Assembly: GCF_001931755.2 (NCBI RefSeq)
Contig: NZ_CP015510.2
Coordinates: 1,426,001 to 1,490,000 of the forward strand
DNA: 64,000 nucleotides
DNA from: Wolbachia endosymbiont of Folsomia candida
GTDB taxonomy: Bacteria > Pseudomonadota > Alphaproteobacteria > Rickettsiales > Anaplasmataceae
Direction: 5' to 3'
Shown here one piece after another: positions 26,275 to 34,868 of this stretch. The position numbers were made by a program, and so were the translations under genes. The notes below the pieces were generated by a model. It had not been told where the DNA came from, did not search any database, and was given only the letters and a program-made list of their open reading frames with translations. How positions within the stretch are numbered: the first letter of the stretch is position 1; each line of letters starts with the position of its first letter.

Positions 26275-27117
26275 ATGGAAAAAAGCGAAATAAATGACAG
26301 AAGTTTAAGACGAGTAAATTTTTGGCCTATGTTAATATTATGGCTAATTGCGTTAATAGTTGCTGCGTCATACAATGTTGAAGTTGGTATTGCAATTGGA
26401 GCTGCTTCAGCATTTCTTTTTTATCTGGGATTTTTTATTAATAACCCTAACGAAGCAAGGGTGATAGAATTTTTTGGTCATTATATTGGCACTTATTTTC
26501 AGTCAGGCATGGCTATAACAATTCCATTTACAATGAAGTATATTGTTTCCTTGAAATTTCATAATATCAATACAGAAAAAATTAAAGTAAATGATGCAAA
26601 TGGCAATCCAATTGAAATTTCAGCCGTAATTGTTTGGAGAGTGAATAGTCCAGCAAAAGCGTATTATAACGTCAGTAATTATCATGAGTTTGTTTTTGTG
26701 CAAAGTGATTCAGTAATAAGAGAGTTAGCAAGTAATTATCCATATGATAGTGAAAGCGATGAGGAATCTTTACGAAAAAATTCCGATAAAATTTCAGATG
26801 AACTGCGGTCTATGTTGCAGTATAGACTGGATATTGCAGGAATTGAAATTACGGAAGCCAGAATATCGCATTTAGCATACGCATCAGAAATTGCACAAGC
26901 GATGCTAAAACGCCAGCAAGCACATGCCATTACCTCTGCAAGAAGATACATAGTGCAAAACGCAATAGTTATTGTAGAGGAAGTTATGGATCACTTTAAA
27001 AAAAATAAAAGTATACAATTGGATGAAAAGCAAAAAGCTCAATTAATAAATAATTTGCTTATTACTCTAATCTCTGACCATGATACACAACCAACTATTA
27101 GTTTAGATAATAATTAA
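26275..27117 (+). CDS. SPFH/Band 7 (stomatin-like) membrane protein
   Basis: The 280-aa protein has two hydrophobic segments near residues 16-60, then an SPFH domain (EARVIEFFGHYIGTY, KIKVNDANGNPIEISAVIVWRV, YVSNYHEFVFVQSDSVIRELA) and a helical region (IAGIEITEARISHLAYASEIAQAMLKRQQA). Such proteins oligomerise in the inner membrane and often modulate FtsH or other proteases. A strong AAGGGGG ribosome-binding site precedes the ATG. It lies 76 bp downstream of the M23 gene on the same strand and may belong to the yebC transcript. Confidence 0.85.
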   Translation: MEKSEINDRSLRRVNFWPMLILWLIALIVAASYNVEVGIAIGAASAFLFYLGFFINNPNEARVIEFFGHYIGTYFQSGMAITIPFTMKYIVSLKFHNINTEKIKVNDANGNPIEISAVIVWRVNSPAKAYYNVSNYHEFVFVQSDSVIRELASNYPYDSESDEESLRKNSDKISDELRSMLQYRLDIAGIEITEARISHLAYASEIAQAMLKRQQAHAITSARRYIVQNAIVIVEEVMDHFKKNKSIQLDEKQKAQLINNLLITLISDHDTQPTISLDNN

Positions 27118-27139
27118 GTAAGCAAGTTTCATTACATAA

Positions 27140-27616
27140 TTAACTTCTGCCAAGAAGGTCAGGTTGGGCAACTTTTTCACTAGTTATTTCTGATAAACAT
27201 GTGTTGTTTTGTTCATTGTTGCTTTCTCCTCGCTTTAACTCATTAATTAGAGCATAAATTCTCTTACAATCCTCTTCAGTTATTTCTGGTAAACCTGTTT
27301 TGTTTTCATGGTTTCTTGCTTCTTGATCTAATTCAGCACTTAGAGTATCAATTTTCCTACAATCCTCTTTATTCCCACATAGGTGTACAACTGGTCCGGT
27401 GTCTTTGCTTATTGCCTCATTTAAATCATCAAAATCTAAATCATCCAAATTCTGATTACTTTCTTGTACTGACTCTGTTCTACTTAAACCTGACTGAAGT
27501 TGCTCCAAGGACTGTGTTGCGCTATCTATATCATCTTTCACAGCTTGATATATTATTGTGCGTTTTTTGTAAGGCTTAGTACTTTTTATTATTCCATTTA
27601 CTTTTATTTTCGGCAT
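27140..27616 (-). CDS. Acidic orphan protein (158 aa)
   Basis: No family is recognised. The N-terminus is basic (MPKIKVNGIIKSTKPYKKR) and the rest is strongly acidic and probably disordered. Two similar segments are visible, ...EITEEDCKRIYALINELKRGES and ...NKEDCRKIDTLSAELDQEA, suggesting an internal duplication of about 40 residues. No TM segment or signal peptide. It stands alone between convergent and divergent neighbours, so coding status rests on the clean frame. Confidence 0.5.
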   Translation of the reverse strand: MPKIKVNGIIKSTKPYKKRTIIYQAVKDDIDSATQSLEQLQSGLSRTESVQESNQNLDDLDFDDLNEAISKDTGPVVHLCGNKEDCRKIDTLSAELDQEARNHENKTGLPEITEEDCKRIYALINELKRGESNNEQNNTCLSEITSEKVAQPDLLGRS

Positions 27617-27770
27617 ATTTGTTCCTTAATTATATTTTAAATAAGTACTTTGATTTAAATATTAACCAAAGTAAAGAAAAATTTATAAATTTATTCATTA
27701 CAATTCACGATTAGATTGACATCAGATAAAGAGTAAATTAAAAATTGAATAGATTTTAAATTTATAATAG

Positions 27771-29021
27771 ATGCCTATAGAAATATTAATGCCTGCTCTT
27801 TCTCCTACAATGAGTAAAACCGGAGGAAAAATAGTAAAATGGCACAAGAATGAACAAGATAAAGTTGAAGTAGGTGATGTAATTGCTGAGATAGAGACTG
27901 ACAAAGCTATAATGGAGTTCGAATCTGTGGATGAAGGAGTAATCGCAAAGATCTTTGTACAAGAAGGAGCAAGTGGTGTACCTGTCAATCAACTAATAGC
28001 TCTAATGCTAGAGGAAGGAGAAGATGGGAGCTCTATTGATAATTATACTTCTTCTGCTAGTAATGAAAAGTCAACTTCCGACTCTTCGGTGTCATTCCAG
28101 CGCGTGACGCTGGAATCTAGAAAAGAAGAATGGATCCCAGTGTCAGCTACTCAGATGACAGAGAGTTATGTAGAAAACAGGGTAAAAATAAGCCCGTTGG
28201 CTAAGAAAATAGCTCAAAATGAAGGGATTAATGCTAATCAACTAAAAGGTACTGGGCCGTATGGTCGTATAATTAAGGCTGATGTGCTAGAATCACTGGG
28301 TAGTACAGTACAATCAGAAAGTTATGATAGTGTAAGTGAAGCAGATACTGTATTTGAAGTTAGCAACATGCGCCAAATAATAGCGCAGCGTCTGGTTGAA
28401 TCTAAGCAAAACATTCCACATTTTTATCTCACAGTAGACTGCCAGGTTGATAAGCTAGTGTCACTAAAGAATGAAATTAATTCTACAAATGAAGGTAATA
28501 GAGTCACAATAAATGATCTAGTTGTTAAAGCTGTTGCTCTCAGTATGAAAAAATTTCCAGATATCAATTCTTCGTGGATAGATAATAAAATACTTAAATA
28601 TTCAAATATAGATATCTCAATTGCTGTAGCGCTTGATGATGGGTTAATTACTCCTATAGTGAAAAATGCTGATAAAAAAAGTATTTTATCCATATCAAAA
28701 GAAGTGAAAGACTTGGCAGGTAGAGCAAGATCTGGCAAATTGAGGCCTGAAGAATTTCAAGGTGGAGGGTTTACTATTTCCAACTTAGGAATGTTTGGAA
28801 TAAAAACCTTCAGTGCTATAATTAATCCTCCACAGTCCTGTATCATGGCTGTTGGTGCATCTAAAAAACAACCAGTTGCTTTGAACGAAAAAATAGAGAT
28901 AGCAGAAATAATGACAGTGACACTTTCCGTTGACCACAGGGCAGTTGATGGGGCACTCGGGGCAAAGTTCTTAAACGCTTTTAAGAATTATATAGAGAAT
29001 CCACTGGCGATGCTTATTTAG
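27771..29021 (+). CDS. pdhC: Pyruvate dehydrogenase E2 (dihydrolipoamide acetyltransferase) with in-frame repeat
   Basis: The 416-aa protein starts MPIEILMPALSPTM, an E2 lipoyl domain with the lipoylated lysine in ETDKA (Lys45). Residues about 107-130 are WPE-encoded (SFQRVTLESRKEEWIP). The peripheral subunit-binding domain follows (ISPLAKKIAQNEGI...GRIIKADVL). The acetyltransferase domain runs from about 190 to the end, with catalytic DHRAVDG near the C-terminus. It transfers acetyl groups to CoA in the PDH complex. The repeat lies in the flexible linker between lipoyl and E1/E3-binding domains, where extra residues are least harmful. Lipoate would come from LipA (22440). Confidence 0.93.
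   Translation: MPIEILMPALSPTMSKTGGKIVKWHKNEQDKVEVGDVIAEIETDKAIMEFESVDEGVIAKIFVQEGASGVPVNQLIALMLEEGEDGSSIDNYTSSASNEKSTSDSSVSFQRVTLESRKEEWIPVSATQMTESYVENRVKISPLAKKIAQNEGINANQLKGTGPYGRIIKADVLESLGSTVQSESYDSVSEADTVFEVSNMRQIIAQRLVESKQNIPHFYLTVDCQVDKLVSLKNEINSTNEGNRVTINDLVVKAVALSMKKFPDINSSWIDNKILKYSNIDISIAVALDDGLITPIVKNADKKSILSISKEVKDLAGRARSGKLRPEEFQGGGFTISNLGMFGIKTFSAIINPPQSCIMAVGASKKQPVALNEKIEIAEIMTVTLSVDHRAVDGALGAKFLNAFKNYIENPLAMLI
28091..28159. repeat. WPE repeat inside pdhC (69 bp)
   Basis: It begins gtcattccagcgcgtgacgc, identical to the copy in the M23 gene, and ends with tcagatgac. 69 bp equals 23 codons. It is read in the same frame as in the M23 gene, giving almost the same peptide. Confidence 0.85.
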
Positions 29022-29116
29022 AAATTCATCCCAAAATAGTCATTTAACCCTGTTATTATAAAATTAATACTTTTGAACCTATAATTTAAATAGTTAATAG
29101 GTTTAGAGGTAAAGAA

Positions 29117-30076
29117 ATGACTACTCAAGAAACATCACAAGATAGATTCAAAAGTGCCCAATCAATATTTGCGAATCATGCGGTTGGCACAAGTCCTACA
29201 AAGGCTGGTGCTAAAAAATTCAAATATGAAGTAAAATCACCAGGTGTTATTCATACAACAGCAAGAAAGAACAATGTTGGTGCTGGTCTTAACGAACTGA
29301 ATGCAAAAAAGAAAACTCATTCTGCTGTTTCAAAGCCGCAAAAGCCCCATGTAAACGTTATGCAAGAGGCTAATGAATTAAATCCTTTTAGAAAATTAAG
29401 AGAAAGAAGCGGAAGTATTTCTTCTTCATCAAGCACTTCTAGTATTGATTTTGAAGATCTCGCTTCGTCAGCACAAGCAGATATAGATAGAATGATGATG
29501 GAAAACATAAATGCATTTGAGCAAAATCCAAATGTACAATCTAAATCAAATCCAGCAACTATTGATGATATGTTGTTTGGAGGTATAAATGATCCTACTC
29601 CATGCTTGGAACCACAAAGAAGTGAAGCACCAAAAGTGAAGAAGCAGGTTCGTTTTCAGCTTCCTGAAGAAGCTGAAAAATCTTCTACCAATGCGAAAAT
29701 TTATAATCCAATGGATGATGATCCAGTATATAAAAACAAAAAGCGTGTTAGTCCAGACAGATTTAAACCAAAGCACCAATCACAAAAGATTGAGCAACCT
29801 GATTTTACAAAGCCTGTTGGAGGCTATTCAAATCTAGTAAGATGCGCTAATACATACAGTGGTAAAACCTTCGAACCTAAGATGGAGAGAAAGTCTGATA
29901 ATAACGTTTCTCCTAGGAAGAAAGCTGCAGAAAGTCCTATGCATTTCCCTACTAGAGGAAATGGCAAAAAAGGTGTCATTCAACCTAATGCTTCATACAA
30001 TCAAGAACTTCAATCGAAAGTTTCTGGAGTTAACGTAAGCGAGATAGTGAATATATTTAATGGTAAAAATCGTTAA
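29117..30076 (+). CDS. Disordered orphan protein (319 aa)
   Basis: No family recognised. The whole protein is hydrophilic and basic, rich in K, S, N, P and Q, without TM segments. A serine run (GSISSSSSTSSIDFEDL, about residues 98-115), an acidic helix DIDRMMMENINAFEQN and many KPK/RKK patches suggest an intrinsically disordered protein. AGAGGT precedes the ATG at good spacing. A structureless, Ser/Lys-rich composition is frequent in type IV effectors, but nothing here proves secretion. Confidence 0.5.
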   Translation: MTTQETSQDRFKSAQSIFANHAVGTSPTKAGAKKFKYEVKSPGVIHTTARKNNVGAGLNELNAKKKTHSAVSKPQKPHVNVMQEANELNPFRKLRERSGSISSSSSTSSIDFEDLASSAQADIDRMMMENINAFEQNPNVQSKSNPATIDDMLFGGINDPTPCLEPQRSEAPKVKKQVRFQLPEEAEKSSTNAKIYNPMDDDPVYKNKKRVSPDRFKPKHQSQKIEQPDFTKPVGGYSNLVRCANTYSGKTFEPKMERKSDNNVSPRKKAAESPMHFPTRGNGKKGVIQPNASYNQELQSKVSGVNVSEIVNIFNGKNR

Positions 30077-30112
30077 ATATAGCCAAAATATGTAAGGTTT
30101 ACCATTTTTTCT

Positions 30113-30185
30113 GTCATCCTATGACTTGATCATAGGATCCAGTGTAAAAAAATTTCTGGATTCCAGCGTCACGCGCTGGAATGAC
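30113..30185. repeat. Intergenic WPE repeat (73 bp)
   Basis: Two palindromic modules lie in tandem: gtcatcctatgacttgatca continuing to taggatcc, then ggattccagcgtcacgcgct ending ggaatgac. It lies between convergent genes and might also end transcription as a hairpin. Confidence 0.8.
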
Positions 30186-30266
30186 AACTGCTTGTTTTCA
30201 AAAATTGTTTAAATATTACTGATTCTATACAGGAAAAAGTTATTTTTCTTAGCTGAAAATCAGTTA

Positions 30267-31064
30267 TTACTTACTTTTTTTGAAAGGCATGTTTTCATTG
30301 AATAAACAGATTGTACTTGATCCATTCCTTAATGTGAAAATTGAGCTTACTCTTTCGATTATAAGATAATCATCAACCGTACGGAAGTTTATCAAAGACT
30401 CATATCCTGCAGAATCAACCATAAAAACTGCCGGAAAATCAGAATTTATTTTGTTAAATTGCAGGTAAGTAAATTTCCCATCATCAAAAACCTTAATTGG
30501 TATTATTGACTGGCTACCCTTAACGTGTGAGATTGAATAATTAAAATTTAGTCCCTTCTTTATAACCTCAATATCGTTTATATCTGGAATAATGGTATGA
30601 CTAGCTTGCTCAAAGATATCGCCATTATTGGTCGTGTAAATTTCATCACTATTAAACAGAGGATAAAGAAACCTTACTTCGTACGCTAATCTTGGATCAT
30701 CTAGCCCAGTTGCCTCTTCAGCATGAAATTCAAAATAATAAACTCTTTTGTTTGTAATTATAGTTGCATTAGTATCAGCAAGATCATCTATAGGCTTAAT
30801 AAACAACCTGTTACCTTGAGGAAGAAGCTGCCAACCAGTTGAATCACCCATTGAAAAATTTTGTATTACCTCTCCTTGTTCAAACAGTATACTGGATTGA
30901 TAACCATAAAAACCCGTATACGTATGTATAGCCTGTGGATTATAGTTTATCACCTTGATATGATTATCTCCAGCTATTGCACGTGGCTCCTGTTTTGCAG
31001 ATGCATCACCGCCACAAAAAAACAAAAACACAGCGAACAATAAAGCGATCATAATATTAAACAT
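30267..31064 (-). CDS. virB9: Type IV secretion protein VirB9 (stand-alone copy)
   Basis: The 265-aa protein has a signal peptide (about residues 1-23) followed by a VirB9/CagX/TrbG domain: KVINYNPQAIHTYTGFYGYQSSILFEQGE in the N-terminal half, RVYYFEFHAEE in the middle, and NFNYSISHVKGSQSIIPIKVFDDGKFTYLQF with FMVDSAGYESLINFRTVDDYLIIERV in the C-terminal beta domain. VirB9 is a periplasmic/outer-membrane component of the T4SS core complex. Wolbachia and relatives carry duplicated virB9 outside the main virB8-D4 operon, and this lone copy fits that pattern. No other vir gene is in the window. Confidence 0.88.
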   Translation of the reverse strand: MFNIMIALLFAVFLFFCGGDASAKQEPRAIAGDNHIKVINYNPQAIHTYTGFYGYQSSILFEQGEVIQNFSMGDSTGWQLLPQGNRLFIKPIDDLADTNATIITNKRVYYFEFHAEEATGLDDPRLAYEVRFLYPLFNSDEIYTTNNGDIFEQASHTIIPDINDIEVIKKGLNFNYSISHVKGSQSIIPIKVFDDGKFTYLQFNKINSDFPAVFMVDSAGYESLINFRTVDDYLIIERVSSIFTLRNGSSTICLFNENMPFKKSK

Positions 31065-31170
31065 AACTAATTCTTAATATTTTATCATTACTCAATATAA
31101 ACTGCAAGTGTTAAGGCACTTCCATTTATTTTTTGATACACTGCATAAAGACAGGTTAAAGAGTTTTATA

Positions 31171-31521
31171 ATGAAAAAAAGAATTATTCGTCTAATAAAG
31201 GCACTTGAGTATTCTTTTGATGGATTAAGATCAGTTTTTGCATCAGAAGCTGCCTTTAGACAGGAATTATTGCTTTTCATAGTATGTGTTCCAATTGCAT
31301 TTGTGCTTGATGTAAGTAACTTAGAACGTATTCTTATGATAGGCAGTTTATTCTTAGTATTGATTGTAGAAATTATCAATACTGCTTTTGAAACGACGAT
31401 TGAACGTATTTCAAGTGAGCAGCACGCTCTTTCAAAGAAGGTCAAAGATTTAGGCAGCTCAGCAGTCTTTCTTTCATTAATTAATGCCCTTATAATATGG
31501 GTTATAATTTTAATAAATTAA
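31171..31521 (+). CDS. dgkA: Diacylglycerol kinase
   Basis: The gene encodes 116 aa from the ATG at 31171 (the open frame starts earlier but begins MKKRIIRLIKALEYSFDGL, the expected DgkA start). Three TM helices and the conserved EAAFRQELLLF and EIINTAFETTIERI stretches, carrying the catalytic glutamates, are present. The enzyme recycles diacylglycerol to phosphatidate in the inner membrane. It diverges from virB9 with a gap of about 105 bp. Confidence 0.92.
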   Translation: MKKRIIRLIKALEYSFDGLRSVFASEAAFRQELLLFIVCVPIAFVLDVSNLERILMIGSLFLVLIVEIINTAFETTIERISSEQHALSKKVKDLGSSAVFLSLINALIIWVIILIN

Positions 31522-31567
31522 TTATTAATACGTAAGCTCTGTTGACTTAAACCTAATCGGAAGGATT

Positions 31568-33076
31568 TTAAAATAGAACTTGATAACTAAAGAAAGCGAG
31601 CAAAGTGCATATAGCCGTAACAACCGGCGGTAAAATCAGAAAAACAGGCGTCTTTTTAATAAAGGAACTCTGAGAAGATTTTGAGAAAAAGGCATTATAA
31701 ATTATCGGTAAAAAATATAGTGCGTTAAGTATAGTGCTGGCGATTAACACTAGAGTTACAAATACAGAAAGCACTACGTTACCAGAGTTAAAAACAGCTT
31801 GAAATATTAGGAATTTGCTCCAAAAGGTAGGAGCAGGAGGCACTCCTATCATAGAAAGTGCACCTATAGTAAACGCAGTCATAGCAAGTGGCATACTGCG
31901 TCCTATACCGTGCAGCCTATCTATATATTTCTCACCTGTTTGCGTTATTATTGTGCCAGCAATGAAAAACAAAGTGATTTTTGCAAATCCGTGGCAAACT
32001 AACTGAAAAATTGCAACCTTTATGCTGAGCTGGCTAAAGATTGAGGCAAACAATATAATATATGACAATTGAGAGACGGTAGAATAAGCAAGCAATTTTT
32101 TCAATTCTTTCTGCTTTAATGCAATCAGTGATGCAGTAATTATGGTAAATCCTGCAGCATACGTTAACCATCCTCCAGCAAACCAATTTTGCTGAGCAAA
32201 ACGTTGCAGATTATCAACACCAAAAGTATACAGTATAACTTTTATAATGATAAAAACCCCAGATTTTACAACAGCAACAGCATGTAACAGTGCACTTACA
32301 GGAGTTGGTGCAACCATTGCTTTTGGTAACCAAAAATGCATTGGCATCAGTGCAGCTTTTCCTATTCCATAAATCAGCATAACAAAACACACTGCAATAA
32401 AAGTAGTGGAAGAAGTATCAAATTTAAATATTCCACCATTTACAAAATCCAAAGTATGAAACTCATTATATAGCAGTCCTATTGCAGGAAAAAATAGCAC
32501 TAAAGAGGAGAAAAATAACACGCCAAAGTAATAGCGCCCTGCAATCATTGACTCATTTGTCGAGTTGTAAGTGACTAAAGGGTAAGTGCTGATGGTAAGA
32601 AGTTCATAAAAAACAAATGTAGTAAGCAAGTCGCCTGAAAAAGCAATAAACATTGCACAACTTATTGATATCGAGAGAAAGCACAAAAAATTTGAATAAT
32701 TGCTTCCAGCATAGTTATTTTGCATGTAGCATATTGCATATATGCTGGTTAATATCCATAAAAATGATATTAGCAAACTAAAAACTAACCCTGTTGACTC
32801 TAGCACTAAACTGATATGTAGATTGTTACCAAAATCCATAAGGATAAATTGAGAATGATCGCCATACATCCAATATACAGTACATATACACACATACATA
32901 AATAGTAGAATAGAAGATGCAACAGTAATGCTATTACTTAGCTTTTGCCACTTTCCAGTCAAAAAAATGGCTAACGCGCCAAAAAGTGGAATGAGTGCTG
33001 TTATTAATAGATAATTTTCAGTGATTGAAAATGGTAAGGAAAGAGGTGTTAAAATACAATCCATTAAGTAATTCAT
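31568..33076 (-). CDS. MrpD/NuoM-like proton-conducting membrane subunit
   Basis: The 502-aa protein has about 14 TM segments of the complex I/Mrp antiporter family. Visible conserved parts are FVFYELLTISTYPLV with the key glutamate, HFWLPKAMVAPTPVSALLHAVAVVKSGVF with the conserved lysine and histidine, and the second-half lysine in LKQKELKKLLAYSTVSQLSYI. Members act as NADH dehydrogenase subunits or as MrpD/MnhD in Na+/H+ antiporters. No other mrp or nuo subunit adjoins it here, so its complex cannot be assigned. MrpD is the closer guess on length. Confidence 0.82.
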   Translation of the reverse strand: MNYLMDCILTPLSLPFSITENYLLITALIPLFGALAIFLTGKWQKLSNSITVASSILLFMYVCICTVYWMYGDHSQFILMDFGNNLHISLVLESTGLVFSLLISFLWILTSIYAICYMQNNYAGSNYSNFLCFLSISISCAMFIAFSGDLLTTFVFYELLTISTYPLVTYNSTNESMIAGRYYFGVLFFSSLVLFFPAIGLLYNEFHTLDFVNGGIFKFDTSSTTFIAVCFVMLIYGIGKAALMPMHFWLPKAMVAPTPVSALLHAVAVVKSGVFIIIKVILYTFGVDNLQRFAQQNWFAGGWLTYAAGFTIITASLIALKQKELKKLLAYSTVSQLSYIILFASIFSQLSIKVAIFQLVCHGFAKITLFFIAGTIITQTGEKYIDRLHGIGRSMPLAMTAFTIGALSMIGVPPAPTFWSKFLIFQAVFNSGNVVLSVFVTLVLIASTILNALYFLPIIYNAFFSKSSQSSFIKKTPVFLILPPVVTAICTLLAFFSYQVLF

Positions 33077-33225
33077 CTTTATTTAAGACAGGAAGTAAAC
33101 TTGAATTATATTAGAACCATAAAAAACTGCTACGTTTTTATACAGACATACACTCCCAGAGTGTGATCGAAGATTCAGGAGATTTTGTCCGCTTCTTTAA
33201 ATCTTTTCGTCAAGCTGTTGAAACT

Positions 33226-34602
33226 TCAATTAACAAAAATTTCTTCATTATTTAACAACCGTGCACAAGAGCTACTTGTATGCATAATCAAAAAGCCACC
33301 TGGAGTTTTTGGTTTATCAAGATCTACAAATGATATATTGTATCTTTCTACCCATTCCTTTAATTTTTCTGTTCCATTTTTGGATGTCTCTCTGTAATTT
33401 TGGTTTTTAGTAAGGCAAGATGCTTTTTTATCTAAATTATCCAATAAGCCTTTTAGCTCGTTTAATTCTTCACGGTCAAGGATATTGAATATATCCCACA
33501 GTACTTCAACTATTCTTTGTTTATCATTATCTGTACCATAGTCACCATAAGATCCATTTTCTATAAAGCTGTTCACTTCAGTGTGCAGCACATCCATATG
33601 ATATGGAAGATAAGTAAAAAGGTAGTGTAACTCTCTAGCGCTAATATAAGAAGATTCTGCCGACTCTAATAAATGTAGAGGGAAGTTATGAGTATTATTA
33701 TTAACTTCTTCCATAAGTCTTCTGCCCGTAGAATTGGGTTTTAGAATAGTATGTTTTTTGAAAAGTATCTCAAATATTTTATCTTCTGTTGCTTGGCTGC
33801 TTTTCTTTTCACCATTTTTCTCCATCTCTCTAATCTTCGTTGCTAGCTGTGCATTTTTTTTTATCACTTGATCATCTTCATTATTAAAAAACATGGTATA
33901 AGGAGTGATAGAATTAATAGTTTTATATGTTTCAATATCCCAATGCCCAATCTTCAATATTCTTTTTATCAAGCGCTGATCTTCTTTATTACCATTATTA
34001 CCAACTGGCATAAAAACATCTGCGATTGAGCTAAAAGAAGTAGATATTTGGCATCTAAGATAAATGCCTTTACTCTCAAATTTTTTATATACCTCTGCAG
34101 CAACTCCTCCACCAATAGATTGTCCTTTCAAGATAATGTTATCAGGATCTACTCCTTTTTCTAATAGATCTAAGACACGTTTTACTCCTACTGCCACTGA
34201 ATCTTCACCTCTTGTATAAAACTTTGCATTTGACCTAATCATTACATTGTTAACAAGTAACGTAGTCACTAAAAAGGTTACACCAAGAAGTATAGAAACT
34301 GGTATTGCTGCTGCCAACGGTGTCAAAAAGTACAATGCAGCTATTGCAGCAATAAAAGGTAGTAAAGTGATTATGTGATAAGCAATAGATTTAGATTTTG
34401 AACGTCCAAGTATATTTGGATTATGCCACTCAGAATGATATGGATAATTACATAAATCTATAACTGTATTTTTATCACACCAACTCCAGTCTTGGAAAGA
34501 ATGTTGACCTACATCTTCAGCATTTCCTGGGAAATAAATTATGTATTTTGTATTCTTATTAACCTCTTTAGATTGTATTATAGTTTTGTGAGTGACTTGC
34601 AT
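33226..34602 (-). CDS. Membrane alpha/beta-hydrolase-like protein, copy 1
   Basis: The 458-aa protein has an alpha/beta-hydrolase plan. TKYIIYFPGNAEDVGQ resembles the strand plus oxyanion loop, YPYHSEWHN follows, and IILKGQSIGGGVAAEVYKKF is a nucleophile elbow (GxSxG, Ser162). A candidate acid loop is FFNNEDDQVI, and a conserved His lies in MDVLHTEV. Unusually, two TM segments (about residues 72-120) are inserted between the first strands and the elbow. The layout recalls chlamydial DUF818-type hydrolases. It is a tandem paralogue of the next gene. The substrate is unknown; it could act on lipids or peptides at a membrane (inference). Confidence 0.62.
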   Translation of the reverse strand: MQVTHKTIIQSKEVNKNTKYIIYFPGNAEDVGQHSFQDWSWCDKNTVIDLCNYPYHSEWHNPNILGRSKSKSIAYHIITLLPFIAAIAALYFLTPLAAAIPVSILLGVTFLVTTLLVNNVMIRSNAKFYTRGEDSVAVGVKRVLDLLEKGVDPDNIILKGQSIGGGVAAEVYKKFESKGIYLRCQISTSFSSIADVFMPVGNNGNKEDQRLIKRILKIGHWDIETYKTINSITPYTMFFNNEDDQVIKKNAQLATKIREMEKNGEKKSSQATEDKIFEILFKKHTILKPNSTGRRLMEEVNNNTHNFPLHLLESAESSYISARELHYLFTYLPYHMDVLHTEVNSFIENGSYGDYGTDNDKQRIVEVLWDIFNILDREELNELKGLLDNLDKKASCLTKNQNYRETSKNGTEKLKEWVERYNISFVDLDKPKTPGGFLIMHTSSSCARLLNNEEIFVN

Positions 34603-34868
34603 TATTAATCTCCTGAATTACATGTATGTCTCTAATACAATAATACACTATTTTTTCGATTATTTCAATCTTATTAAAATTTTATGATTATGTGATGTTT
34701 CTCTATACTTCTAGCATAACTCACTTACTAAAAATATAAAGTAAGAAAAGATTAAATATTATGGATATTGGATTTTGTTGCTAAGCCAACAAAACAATTT
34801 AATCTGAGACCAATAAAATAAGTAAATAACTACATGTGAGGCGAGTTCTTTTGCTAAAAGTTGACAAT

